Origin: Aliiroseovarius sp. S1123
Lineage (GTDB): Bacteria > Pseudomonadota > Alphaproteobacteria > Rhodobacterales > Rhodobacteraceae
Length of the DNA: 64,000 nt
Assembly: GCF_023015885.1 (NCBI RefSeq)
Contig: NZ_JALKBE010000001.1
Coordinates: 310,001-374,000 of the forward strand
Reading direction: 5' to 3'
The notes under the pieces are model-generated. The model was not told the DNA's origin. It did no database searches and saw nothing but the letters and a program-made list of their open reading frames with translations. Of this stretch, positions 25,369-32,809 are shown piece by piece (position 1 is the stretch's first letter; each line of letters starts with the position of its first letter). The position numbers and the translations under genes are program-made.

Positions 25369-27024
25369 ATGCAAGCAGAATATATCATCGTTGGCGCTGG
25401 CAGCGCGGGATGCGCAATGGCGTATCGGCTGGCGGAAGCAGGTAAGCGGGTTTTGGTGATTGAGCATGGCGGCACCGACGCCGGACCGTTCATCCAGATG
25501 CCGGCCGCGCTGAGCTATCCGATGAACATGAAGACCTATGACTGGGGCTTCCAGACCGAACCCGAGCCGCATTTGGGCAACCGTACGCTGGTCACGCCCC
25601 GCGGAAAAGTTGTCGGTGGATCTAGCTCGATCAACGGGATGGTCTATGTGCGCGGGCATGCGAAAGATTTCGACCATTGGGCCGAGCAGGGCGCCGATGG
25701 CTGGTCCTATGCCGACGTTTTGCCGTACTTCAAGCGGCAGGAAAGCTGGCATGAAAGCGGACATGGCGGCGATGCAGATTGGCGCGGCAAAGATGGCCCG
25801 CTCCACGTGACACGCGGACCGCGCAAGAACCCGTTGTTCCACGCCTTTGTCGAGGCCGGGAAGCAGGCCGGGTATGAAGTCACGGACGACTATAACGGCC
25901 AGAAGCAGGAAGGTTTCGGCCCGATGGAGCAGACCGTCTGGAAAGGACGGCGCTGGTCGGCAGCGAACGCCTATCTCCGCCCGGCGCTGGAACGGGAAAA
26001 CTGCGAGCTGATCCGCGCCTTCGCCCGCAAAGTGGTCATCGAAGATGGTCGTGCAGTCGGCGTCGAAGTCGAGCGTGGCGGCAAGATCGAAGTGATCCGC
26101 GCCGAGGCCGAGGTGATCATCGCGGCCAGCTCGATCAACTCGCCGAAGCTGTTGATGTTGTCGGGGATCGGTCCGGCGGCGCATCTGAAAGAACACGGGA
26201 TCGAGGTTGTCGCCGACCGTGCTGGTGTTGGGCAGAACCTGCAAGACCACCTTGAGGTCTATATGCAGTACGCCTCGAAACAGCCCATCACGCTTTATCG
26301 GTACTGGAACCTAATCTGGAAAGGTATTCTGGGCGCTCAGTGGCTGTTCACCAAGACGGGTCTGGGCGCGTCGAACCAGTTTGAAAGTGCGGCCTTCATC
26401 CGCTCGAAGGCGGGCGTTGAATATCCTGACATCCAGTACCATTTTCTGCCGATCGCCGTGCGCTATGACGGGCAGGCGGCGGCGGAAGGTCATGGGTTCC
26501 AGGCCCATACCGGCCCAATGCGTTCGCCCTCGCGCGGGGAAATCACGCTGAAATCGGCGGACCCGAAAGATGCCCCACGCATCTTCTTCAACTACATGTC
26601 GACCGAGCAGGATTGGGAAGATTTCCGCACCTGTATCCGCCTGACGCGCGAGATCTTCTCGCAACCTGCGTTCGAGCCTTTCGTGAAATTCGAGATCCAG
26701 CCGGGCAACGCGTTGCAAACCGATGACGAGATCGACAGCTTCATCCGCGAACACGCCGAAAGCGCGTATCACCCCTGTGGCACCTGCCGCATGGGACGTG
26801 CTGACGACCCGATGGCGGTTGTCGATCCGGAAATGCGCGTGATCGGCGTCGAGGGCCTGCGGGTTGCTGACAGCTCGACTTTCCCGCGCATCACCAATGG
26901 CAACCTGAACGGGCCGTCGATCATGGTGGGCGAAAAGGCGTCTGACCATATTTTGGGTCGCCGTCTTCCATCGGCGAATGACGAACCGTGGGTCCACCCG
27001 GACTGGCAAAATTCGCAGCGATAA
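25369..27024 (+). CDS. betA: Choline dehydrogenase
   Basis: GMC-family flavoprotein of 551 residues oxidising choline to betaine aldehyde (and possibly on to betaine) at the membrane. An FAD dinucleotide fold [21 protein letters not shown] opens the protein. The GMC signatures [19 protein letters not shown] and [16 protein letters not shown] follow, and the active-site His is in [10 protein letters not shown] (about residue 468). It lies 22 bases after betC. betB (betaine aldehyde dehydrogenase), usually adjacent, is not found downstream. Confidence 0.93.
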   Translation: MQAEYIIVGAGSAGCAMAYRLAEAGKRVLVIEHGGTDAGPFIQMPAALSYPMNMKTYDWGFQTEPEPHLGNRTLVTPRGKVVGGSSSINGMVYVRGHAKDFDHWAEQGADGWSYADVLPYFKRQESWHESGHGGDADWRGKDGPLHVTRGPRKNPLFHAFVEAGKQAGYEVTDDYNGQKQEGFGPMEQTVWKGRRWSAANAYLRPALERENCELIRAFARKVVIEDGRAVGVEVERGGKIEVIRAEAEVIIAASSINSPKLLMLSGIGPAAHLKEHGIEVVADRAGVGQNLQDHLEVYMQYASKQPITLYRYWNLIWKGILGAQWLFTKTGLGASNQFESAAFIRSKAGVEYPDIQYHFLPIAVRYDGQAAAEGHGFQAHTGPMRSPSRGEITLKSADPKDAPRIFFNYMSTEQDWEDFRTCIRLTREIFSQPAFEPFVKFEIQPGNALQTDDEIDSFIREHAESAYHPCGTCRMGRADDPMAVVDPEMRVIGVEGLRVADSSTFPRITNGNLNGPSIMVGEKASDHILGRRLPSANDEPWVHPDWQNSQR

Positions 27025-27106
27025 GCGCGTGATTTGATCCCTGTCAAAGCAGGGGGCGTTTGCTGGACGCAAACTCCCTCTGACTTTACACGAAGGAGAC
27101 ACGCGA

Positions 27107-27346
27107 ATGTCACACACCCCGCATGAACTGAGCGAGGAATTCCCGGAATACGCTGAGAAAATGAGCGAGATGAAGCAGTCGGATGCGCATTTCTCGAAAC
27201 TGGCGGACGAGTACCACGAAGTGAATCGTGCGATTCATCGTGCCGAAACCAATGTCGAGCCGACCGACCAGTTTAACGAAGAAGACATGCGCAAGAAGCG
27301 CGCTGCTCTGAAGGACGAGATCTATCGAATGCTGTCGGCCGCCTAA
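27107..27346 (+). CDS. DUF465/YdcH-family small coiled-coil protein
   Basis: Protein of 79 residues, almost entirely charged helix, with the family pattern HFSKLADEYHEVNRAIHRAE and a KKRAALKDEIYRML end. The function of the family is unknown. A clear ribosome site (GAAGGAG) precedes it, and it has its own terminator 22 bases after the stop. Independent of the bet genes. Confidence 0.85.
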   Translation: MSHTPHELSEEFPEYAEKMSEMKQSDAHFSKLADEYHEVNRAIHRAETNVEPTDQFNEEDMRKKRAALKDEIYRMLSAA

Positions 27347-27367
27347 GCGCCGCTGCACGAGGGACAG

Positions 27368-27392
27368 AAGGCCGGGCAATGCCCGGCCTTTT
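27368..27392 (+). terminator. Rho-independent terminator
   Basis: Ten-base stem AAGGCCGGGC / GCCCGGCCTT with an AAT loop (27368-27390), followed by TTC. Ends the DUF465 gene and touches the stop of the convergent hydrolase gene. Confidence 0.8.
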
Positions 27393-28222
27393 CATTTGCC
27401 GTGGATGGCTTCAAGCCATTTGCGCAGCGGTCGCAATACGTTTTTTCGCCAGATTGATGTGTGTCCGGCATGCGCGCGCGCTGCCAGCACTTTGTTCTTG
27501 GCGGGCGACAGGCGATACAGCGTTTGGCCCATCTGGAACGGCACATGACGGTCTTTTTCCCCATGCATGATGAAGGTCGGCGCTTTGACGCTCTTGATAT
27601 TCTGTTTGGACGGCCACAGGTCGGTTCGACCGGCGATGAAGGGCAGAAGGATAGGGTTCTTGGCTGCCGTCAAATCCACCAAAGACGTATAGGGCGCCTG
27701 CAGGATGATGGCTGTCGGTGGGTTGGCGCGCCCAGGCCCACCCGCGGCAATCGCCACGGCAACACCGGTACCAAGGCTTTCCCCCATCAGGACAATTCGC
27801 CTGCTTCCCGTTAGTTTTGGAATGTCCCGATACAGTTGATCCGCAAGGCTTTGGATTTTCTGGCGACTAGGCTGTCCCTTGCTGCCGCCCATCCCCGGAT
27901 AGGACATCGCGACGACGCCATAGCCTTGGTCCAGAAACCAGCGAAATTTGTGTCCGCGCGCGTGCAGGTTTCCACCCGATCCGGGCATATACATCACCGT
28001 CGGTTTGCCCGCCTTGGATTTAGCGACCCACAGAACCAGCCCCCGATAGGTGACTTCCTTTAGACGCTTATCCACCTGTGCCGGATCGACCCGTTTGGGA
28101 TTGAATTGATAGAACGCCTTGCGCTCGGCCGTAGAGGCAAGGCTCTCGGCGCGGGCTGGGTTCGGTCCTGTGGCGACCAGAAAGGTCAGAGCCAGCAGGA
28201 CCATAAGGAAGAACTTGTTCAT
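27392..28222 (-). CDS. Secreted alpha/beta-hydrolase
   Basis: Protein of 276 residues with a signal peptide (cleavage near PARA-ES, about residue 25) and an alpha/beta-hydrolase core. MYMPGSGGNLHARG forms the oxyanion side, GESLGTG carries the nucleophile serine, and MHGEKDRHVP plus HAGHTSIW give the likely Asp and His. Resembles the BEM46/YfhR group of membrane-associated hydrolases. The start overlaps the upstream PccR-like regulator stop by four bases, so the two are coupled, though no functional link is evident. Confidence 0.82.
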   Translation of the reverse strand: MNKFFLMVLLALTFLVATGPNPARAESLASTAERKAFYQFNPKRVDPAQVDKRLKEVTYRGLVLWVAKSKAGKPTVMYMPGSGGNLHARGHKFRWFLDQGYGVVAMSYPGMGGSKGQPSRQKIQSLADQLYRDIPKLTGSRRIVLMGESLGTGVAVAIAAGGPGRANPPTAIILQAPYTSLVDLTAAKNPILLPFIAGRTDLWPSKQNIKSVKAPTFIMHGEKDRHVPFQMGQTLYRLSPAKNKVLAARAHAGHTSIWRKNVLRPLRKWLEAIHGK

Positions 28223-29622
28223 CGTGTGATCTCGTACGGAAGTGTTCCGCGCGAATATGGGTCGACTTGCAATTTGCGTTCAAGGGGAGGAACCGAGCGT
28301 TGGTGACACAACTGACGTTCGCAGATCCGACACGAGATGCCGATGGGTTCATAGGCAGCATCGTTCGAGACATCAAAATCATCCGCATAGACCAGCGCGC
28401 CTGCGTGTTTCACCTCGCATCCCAGCCCGATCGCATAGCGGCGCACAGGCGCATCGAAACTGCCGCCTGATTTGGTGACGTTCCGGGCCAAACAGAAGTA
28501 GCGTACCCCGTCCGGGGTCTGCGCCAACTGCCGCAGGAAACGTCCTGGCGTTTCAAAGGCTTGGTGAACATTCCACAGCGGGCAAGCGCCGCCGAAACGG
28601 GCGAATTGCAGCCGCGTGGCCGAGTGGCGCTTGGTTATTGTTCCGGCCTGATCGACGCGCACGAAAAAGAAGGGAATGCCCTTTGATCCGGGGCGCTGCA
28701 ACGTGGACAGTCGGTGAGCGATTTGTTCAATCGACGCACCGAACCGGTCGGCCAGCCGTTCAAGGTCGTGGCGCGTCTCGTGCGCGGCGGCAAGAAACTG
28801 CGCATAAGGCAAAAGGGCCGCGCCCGCGAAGTAGTTCGCAAGCCCCAGCTTGGCGATGGCGCGGGCTTCGTCGGTCTGGAATCGTGCGAAATCCAGCGTG
28901 GCCTCCAGTAGGGCGTCCTGCGTCAGAAGCGCCACCTGCATCAACAGCTGAAACTCCTGCGTGGCGCGCGGCGGGCGGGTCGACAGGGTTAGCTCTCGCC
29001 GTTCGACGTCATAGCTGCGCACCTTGTCCACATCCTGGCGGTTCAAGGTGATGCCGCGGTCGCTTAGTACCGCTTCGGCCATCGCCACCTGACTCAGCCC
29101 GCGTGCCTTGCCGGTTTGTGCAAAGTGTTCGGCTGCGCGGTCCACCGCATCGATATAGTTGTCACAATAGTGAAAGAAGTCGCGCACCTCGTCCCAAGGG
29201 CTGGCTTGGTTCGGGGTGTCGTCCGCGCCAATGTCCTGATCCATCGAGGCCAGACGCTCGTGACCAAGTCGATAGGCGCGATGCAATTCCAGCAGCGCAT
29301 GAGCGAGGGCAGGGGCGTTCGACGCCGCAAGCCGCAGGTCCGCCAGCGGAGGGATGTCCGAGAATACGGGATCCGCGAAAGCCTCGCGCATGTCCGTAAC
29401 CAGACGTTCCGCGTCGCCGGTCGACAGTTCGGCCACATCAAATCCGAATTCCTGCGCCAATGCCAACACCACACCCGTCGAAACGGGGCGGTTGTTGTTT
29501 TCCATCTGGTTGAGGTAAGGAAGGCTTACACCCAATTTCTCGGCAAAGGCTTTTTGGGTCAGGTTTAAGCGGGAACGGATCTCGCGCAGTTTCACACCGG
29601 CATAGAGCTTCTGGGTGGCCAT
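28219..29622 (-). CDS. pccR: XRE-family short-chain fatty acyl-CoA regulator (PccR/ScfR-like)
   Basis: Regulator of 467 residues: Cro/C1 helix-turn-helix (about 8-62, LNLTQKAFAEKLGVSLPYLNQMENN), an IrrE-like middle region without a zinc HExxH motif, and a C-terminal cysteine-bearing ScfR domain (GISCRICERQLCHQ). This is the architecture of PccR of Rhodobacter sphaeroides, which controls propionyl-CoA carboxylase genes. It is divergent from pccB, and the 132 bases between them carry repeated TTTGCA-type sites. Start at 29622 chosen by homology (MATQKLYAGVKLREIR). Expected to sense propionyl-CoA or a related acyl-CoA. Confidence 0.88.
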   Translation of the reverse strand: MATQKLYAGVKLREIRSRLNLTQKAFAEKLGVSLPYLNQMENNNRPVSTGVVLALAQEFGFDVAELSTGDAERLVTDMREAFADPVFSDIPPLADLRLAASNAPALAHALLELHRAYRLGHERLASMDQDIGADDTPNQASPWDEVRDFFHYCDNYIDAVDRAAEHFAQTGKARGLSQVAMAEAVLSDRGITLNRQDVDKVRSYDVERRELTLSTRPPRATQEFQLLMQVALLTQDALLEATLDFARFQTDEARAIAKLGLANYFAGAALLPYAQFLAAAHETRHDLERLADRFGASIEQIAHRLSTLQRPGSKGIPFFFVRVDQAGTITKRHSATRLQFARFGGACPLWNVHQAFETPGRFLRQLAQTPDGVRYFCLARNVTKSGGSFDAPVRRYAIGLGCEVKHAGALVYADDFDVSNDAAYEPIGISCRICERQLCHQRSVPPLERKLQVDPYSRGTLPYEITR

Positions 29623-29644
29623 TGCAGTCTCCTGGCTTCGCACA

Positions 29645-29731
29645 TTTGCAATTTGCACTAGCATACTTGCATTTTATTTGCAAATTCGCCCCTTTTTGCT
29701 TTCCGCAACGGCGCTCTCGGGCTAGTTTGCA
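29645..29731. promoter_or_regulatory. Cluster of TTTGCA-type PccR/ScfR binding-site candidates
   Basis: One perfect palindrome TTTGCAAA occurs at 29677-29684. Related copies are TTTGCAAT (29645), TTTGCACT (29652), TTGCA (29667) and TTTGCAGC (29726). As I recall, PccR recognises paired TTTGCAAA elements. The cluster lies between divergent pccR and pccB, so both autoregulation and pccB control are plausible. Confidence 0.75.
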
Positions 29732-29754
29732 GCGAAATCAAGGAGTGCCGCCAC

Positions 29755-31287
29755 ATGAAAGATATTCTCCAAGAACTTGAGAGCCGCCGCGAGAAAGCCC
29801 GCCTTGGGGGCGGTCAGCGACGGATTGATAGTCAGCACAAGAAAGGCAAGCTAACCGCCCGTGAGCGTGTTGAGCTGCTGTTGGACGAGGACTCGTTTGA
29901 AGAGTTCGACATGTTCAAAACCCACCGCTGCACCGAATTCGGCATGGAAGCCGATAAGCCTGCGGGCGACGGTGTCATCACCGGTTGGGGCACAATCAAT
30001 GGCCGCTTGGTCTATGTATTCTCGCAGGACTTCACTGTCTTTGGTGGCTCGCTGTCGGAAACCCACGCTGAAAAGATCTGCAAGATCATGGACATGGCGA
30101 TGCAAAACGGCGCGCCTGTGATCGGCATCAACGATTCAGGTGGTGCGCGTATTCAGGAAGGTGTTGCCTCGCTTGCCGGTTACGCCGAAGTGTTCCAGCG
30201 CAACATCATGGCTTCGGGCGTGGTGCCGCAGATCTCGGTGATCATGGGCCCGTGCGCCGGTGGTGCCGTGTATTCGCCTGCCATGACCGACTTCATCTTC
30301 ATGGTGAAAGACAGCTCGTACATGTTCGTCACCGGTCCCGACGTTGTGAAAACCGTGACCAACGAAGTTGTCACAGCCGAGGAGCTTGGCGGCGCCTCGA
30401 CTCACACCAAAAAGTCTTCGGTCGCCGATGGCGCGTTCGAGAACGACGTGGAAGCCCTGTCGGAAGTCCGTCGTCTGGTCGACTTCCTGCCGCTGAACAA
30501 CCGCGACAAGGCGCCTGTTCGTCCGTTCTTTGACGATCCGGCCCGCGTGGATGACAGCCTGGACACGCTGATCCCGGACAACCCGAACTCGCCCTATGAC
30601 ATGAAAGAGCTGATCACCAAGCTTGGCGACGAGGGCGATTTCTTCGAGATCCAGGAAGATTACGCCAAGAACATCATCACCGGTTATATCCGTCTGGAAG
30701 GGCAGACCGTGGGTGTTGTGGCCAACCAGCCGATGGTTCTGGCCGGCTGTCTGGACATCGACAGCTCGCGCAAGGCAGCCCGCTTTGTGCGCTTCTGTGA
30801 CGCGTTTGAAATTCCGATCCTGACGCTGGTCGACGTGCCGGGCTTCCTGCCGGGCACCAGCCAGGAATATGGCGGTGTGATCAAGCACGGTGCGAAACTG
30901 CTGTTTGCCTACGGTGAAGCTACGGTGCCGAAAGTCACGCTGATCACGCGTAAAGCCTATGGTGGTGCCTATGACGTTATGGCGTCCAAGCACCTGCGCG
31001 GCGACTTCAACTATGCTTGGCCGACCGCTGAGATTGCGGTTATGGGCGCAAAGGGCGCGACCGAGATCCTGTACCGTTCGGAACTGGATGATGCCGAGAA
31101 GATCGCGCAGCGCACGCAGGATTATGAAGACCGCTTCGCCAACCCGTTCGTGGCCGCCGAGCGTGGCTTCATCGACGAGGTCATCCAGCCGCGCTCGTCG
31201 CGCCGCCGGATCAGCCGCGCCTTCGCATCGCTGCGTGGCAAGAAGCTGCAGAACCCTTGGAAGAAGCACGACAATATCCCGCTGTGA
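29755..31287 (+). CDS. pccB: Propionyl-CoA carboxylase, beta (carboxyltransferase) subunit
   Basis: Carboxyltransferase subunit of 510 residues transferring CO2 from carboxybiotin to propionyl-CoA to give (S)-methylmalonyl-CoA. The crotonase-type domains are complete: [20 protein letters not shown] and [16 protein letters not shown] in the N-half, and [15 protein letters not shown] with [14 protein letters not shown] in the C-half. An AAGGAG ribosome site precedes the ATG. Partner PccA is encoded 1.5 kb downstream. Two unknown genes and a candidate RNA lie between. Confidence 0.95.
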   Translation: MKDILQELESRREKARLGGGQRRIDSQHKKGKLTARERVELLLDEDSFEEFDMFKTHRCTEFGMEADKPAGDGVITGWGTINGRLVYVFSQDFTVFGGSLSETHAEKICKIMDMAMQNGAPVIGINDSGGARIQEGVASLAGYAEVFQRNIMASGVVPQISVIMGPCAGGAVYSPAMTDFIFMVKDSSYMFVTGPDVVKTVTNEVVTAEELGGASTHTKKSSVADGAFENDVEALSEVRRLVDFLPLNNRDKAPVRPFFDDPARVDDSLDTLIPDNPNSPYDMKELITKLGDEGDFFEIQEDYAKNIITGYIRLEGQTVGVVANQPMVLAGCLDIDSSRKAARFVRFCDAFEIPILTLVDVPGFLPGTSQEYGGVIKHGAKLLFAYGEATVPKVTLITRKAYGGAYDVMASKHLRGDFNYAWPTAEIAVMGAKGATEILYRSELDDAEKIAQRTQDYEDRFANPFVAAERGFIDEVIQPRSSRRRISRAFASLRGKKLQNPWKKHDNIPL

Positions 31288-31289
31288 TC

Positions 31290-31760
31290 ATGGGTCGCAC
31301 GGCGGGATATACGGGCCCGTGTGGCCTGACCGGGGTGGCGGCTGCCGCTGCCACCCTGGCCCTATCCCTGACCATGTCCACGACACTTGCAGCAGCGCAA
31401 GAAGACTGGTTTGACGGCGTGCCGCTTCAGGTTCCGTCAGGCCAACCCGTCACCCTGCTTGAGGTCAATCAACAGGATGGCAATCACGGGGGATCGGCGA
31501 TACATGTCCGGTTTCTCGCGCCTGAGATTTCCCGCAACACGGGACGTATAGGTTTCTCGCAGGCGGAAGAGGATATGGCCGTGATCTGCCAAGACTATGT
31601 GCTGCCGCACTTGTCCAGGATCACGCAAACCGAGCCAGAGCAGATCGTGATCGTTCTGGCAGATCGTTGGGTCGAGTTCGGCGTCTCGGACATGGACGCG
31701 ACCCAGTTTTTCGAAGCTTTCCGCCCCGAGGATGGGGTGTGTGTTTGGGACGGGTTCTGA
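31290..31760 (+). CDS. Hypothetical secreted protein between pccB and pccA
   Basis: Protein of 156 residues with a hydrophobic signal-like N-terminus (about 12-36, AAAATLALSLTMS then TLAAA) and a mature domain with two cysteines. The family is uncharacterised; I believe similar proteins recur next to pccB in Rhodobacteraceae (possibly DUF6497), which I cannot verify here. The ATG is two bases after the pccB stop and its TGA overlaps the next ATG, so it is cotranscribed with pccB. Confidence 0.7.
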   Translation: MGRTAGYTGPCGLTGVAAAAATLALSLTMSTTLAAAQEDWFDGVPLQVPSGQPVTLLEVNQQDGNHGGSAIHVRFLAPEISRNTGRIGFSQAEEDMAVICQDYVLPHLSRITQTEPEQIVIVLADRWVEFGVSDMDATQFFEAFRPEDGVCVWDGF

Positions 31761-32125
31761 TGGCACTGCCTTACATGTTGAAGCACAAGGGCTTCCCCGG
31801 ACGTCTTACGGGGACCGATTATCAGTTTGTCATTCGTCGTGCCAGCAAGACGGGCGCGACGAAACTGGCCGCACGTGAACGCTATGCGGATCGCAGACCG
31901 GCAGATCGACGTGCTGACACGGGCTTTATGAAAGCTTTGTGGGACCATTTCGGGGATCAACCATTTGAGCGAGGCAACCTGGATGCAGGGCGTCTGTCGT
32001 GGCTGTTCGAACGCGAGGTTCTACCGGCGCAGGATCCCTTTGATCCCGAAGACTATGAAGCCCTGCTTGTGATTGATGAAGCGCGCGCACGGGCCTCGTT
32101 CCCGGATGCGTTTGAGGAACAATAG
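31760..32125 (+). CDS. Hypothetical protein, pccB operon
   Basis: Soluble protein of 121 residues, Arg/Asp-rich, no signal peptide or membrane helix. Not recognised. The ATG overlaps the stop of the preceding gene (TGATG), showing translational coupling. C-terminal part acidic. Probably a lineage-specific passenger of the propionate operon. Confidence 0.65.
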   Translation: MALPYMLKHKGFPGRLTGTDYQFVIRRASKTGATKLAARERYADRRPADRRADTGFMKALWDHFGDQPFERGNLDAGRLSWLFEREVLPAQDPFDPEDYEALLVIDEARARASFPDAFEEQ

Positions 32126-32234
32126 GCATGAATTCGCCCGCATTGAACACTAATTGGCAAAAAACAGCCCAACTGGACATGACCTGTCTGGTCGGGGCTT
32201 GCTTAGGCCATGGTTCATGCCAACATGTAACTCA

Positions 32235-32338
32235 TGCAGAGAGCAAATCCCCGTTCTCTGCAATGGTTTGTCGAAACCATTACCCTTCCCCTTCTTCTAC
32301 CCGGTTCAGCGCGTTTGCGTCTGAACCGGGCCTTTTTT
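32235..32338 (+). ncRNA. Candidate structured small RNA or long 3'-UTR
   Basis: The 334-base gap 32126-32459 has no credible gene but holds three successive perfect hairpins. TGCAGAGA/TCTCTGCA is at 32235-32262. AATGGTTT-GTCG-AAACCATT is at 32262-32281. The terminator stem CCCGGTTCAG/CTGAACCGGG at 32300-32330 is followed by CCTTTTTT. Stacked hairpins ending in a strong terminator fit a trans-acting sRNA or a processed 3' end of the pccB transcript. No convincing promoter was seen, and the 5' end is unknown. Confidence 0.35.
32300..32338 (+). terminator. Rho-independent terminator after the pccB unit
   Basis: Perfect 10-base stem CCCGGTTCAG / CTGAACCGGG with an 11-base loop, then CC and six T residues. 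Confidence 0.88.
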
Positions 32339-32459
32339 CTCTCATAGATAGCTGTTCGCGTGGCGCTGTACGTCGCGGTTCGCGAAAATTTGGCTTGGGT
32401 ACCTCCCGCAAACGGGGCACAATGGCTGCCAGAATAAACTCTGAAAGAGGCAGTCACAC

Positions 32460-32666
32460 ATGCAGTACAGAACGCTTATCGCAGGGGCGCTTGCCTTTGC
32501 CATGCTGGCAGGATGCCAGTGGAACGATCTTGAACGCGCCGGTGCCGGCGCAGCAGCAGGCGCTGTGGTCGCAAGTGCAACCAGTGGCAGTGTTCTCACC
32601 GGAGCCGTCATCGGTGCTGGTGCGGGGGCGCTGTGCGACGACTTGGGCGTCAGTATCTGCAACTGA
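32460..32666 (+). CDS. Small glycine-zipper lipoprotein
   Basis: Protein of 68 residues: signal peptide with lipobox LAGC (Cys19), then a short linker and a Gly/Ala-rich zipper (about 29-57, GAGAAAGAVVASATSG, GAVIGAGAGA). Resembles small 17-kDa-antigen-like or entericidin-like envelope lipoproteins. GAGG ribosome site nine bases upstream and its own terminator, so independently expressed. Confidence 0.75.
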   Translation: MQYRTLIAGALAFAMLAGCQWNDLERAGAGAAAGAVVASATSGSVLTGAVIGAGAGALCDDLGVSICN

Positions 32667-32714
32667 TCTGAAATTCTCCGGCTCCGCACATCGCGGATCC
32701 TCCACTCACGATCG

Positions 32715-32747
32715 GCCTGCCGAGACCTTTGGTTTCGGCAGGCTTTT
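32715..32747 (+). terminator. Rho-independent terminator
   Basis: Stem GCCTGCCGA / TCGGCAGGC (32715-32723 and 32735-32743), 11-base loop, then TTTT. Separates the small lipoprotein gene from pccA. Confidence 0.85.
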
Positions 32748-32760
32748 CTATGTCAATCAG

Positions 32761-32782
32761 CGCGACACTGCGCAGTGTCGCG
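32761..32782. promoter_or_regulatory. Perfect 22-base palindrome upstream of pccA
   Basis: CGCGACACTGC followed at once by its exact reverse complement GCAGTGTCGCG, ending 27 bases before the pccA ATG. Either an operator for an unknown dimeric regulator or a leader hairpin. It does not match the TTTGCAAA sites found before pccB. Confidence 0.55.
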
Positions 32783-32809
32783 CCCTCACATGAATCGAAA
32801 GGACAGGAC

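Noticed and set aside
23832-25493. 553-residue open frame antisense to betC
   Set aside because: betC is complete with its sulfatase motif and the antisense frame has none.
32128-32793. 221-residue open frame across the gap after the pccB unit
   Set aside because: Crosses two terminators and the small lipoprotein gene in another frame; not a real gene.
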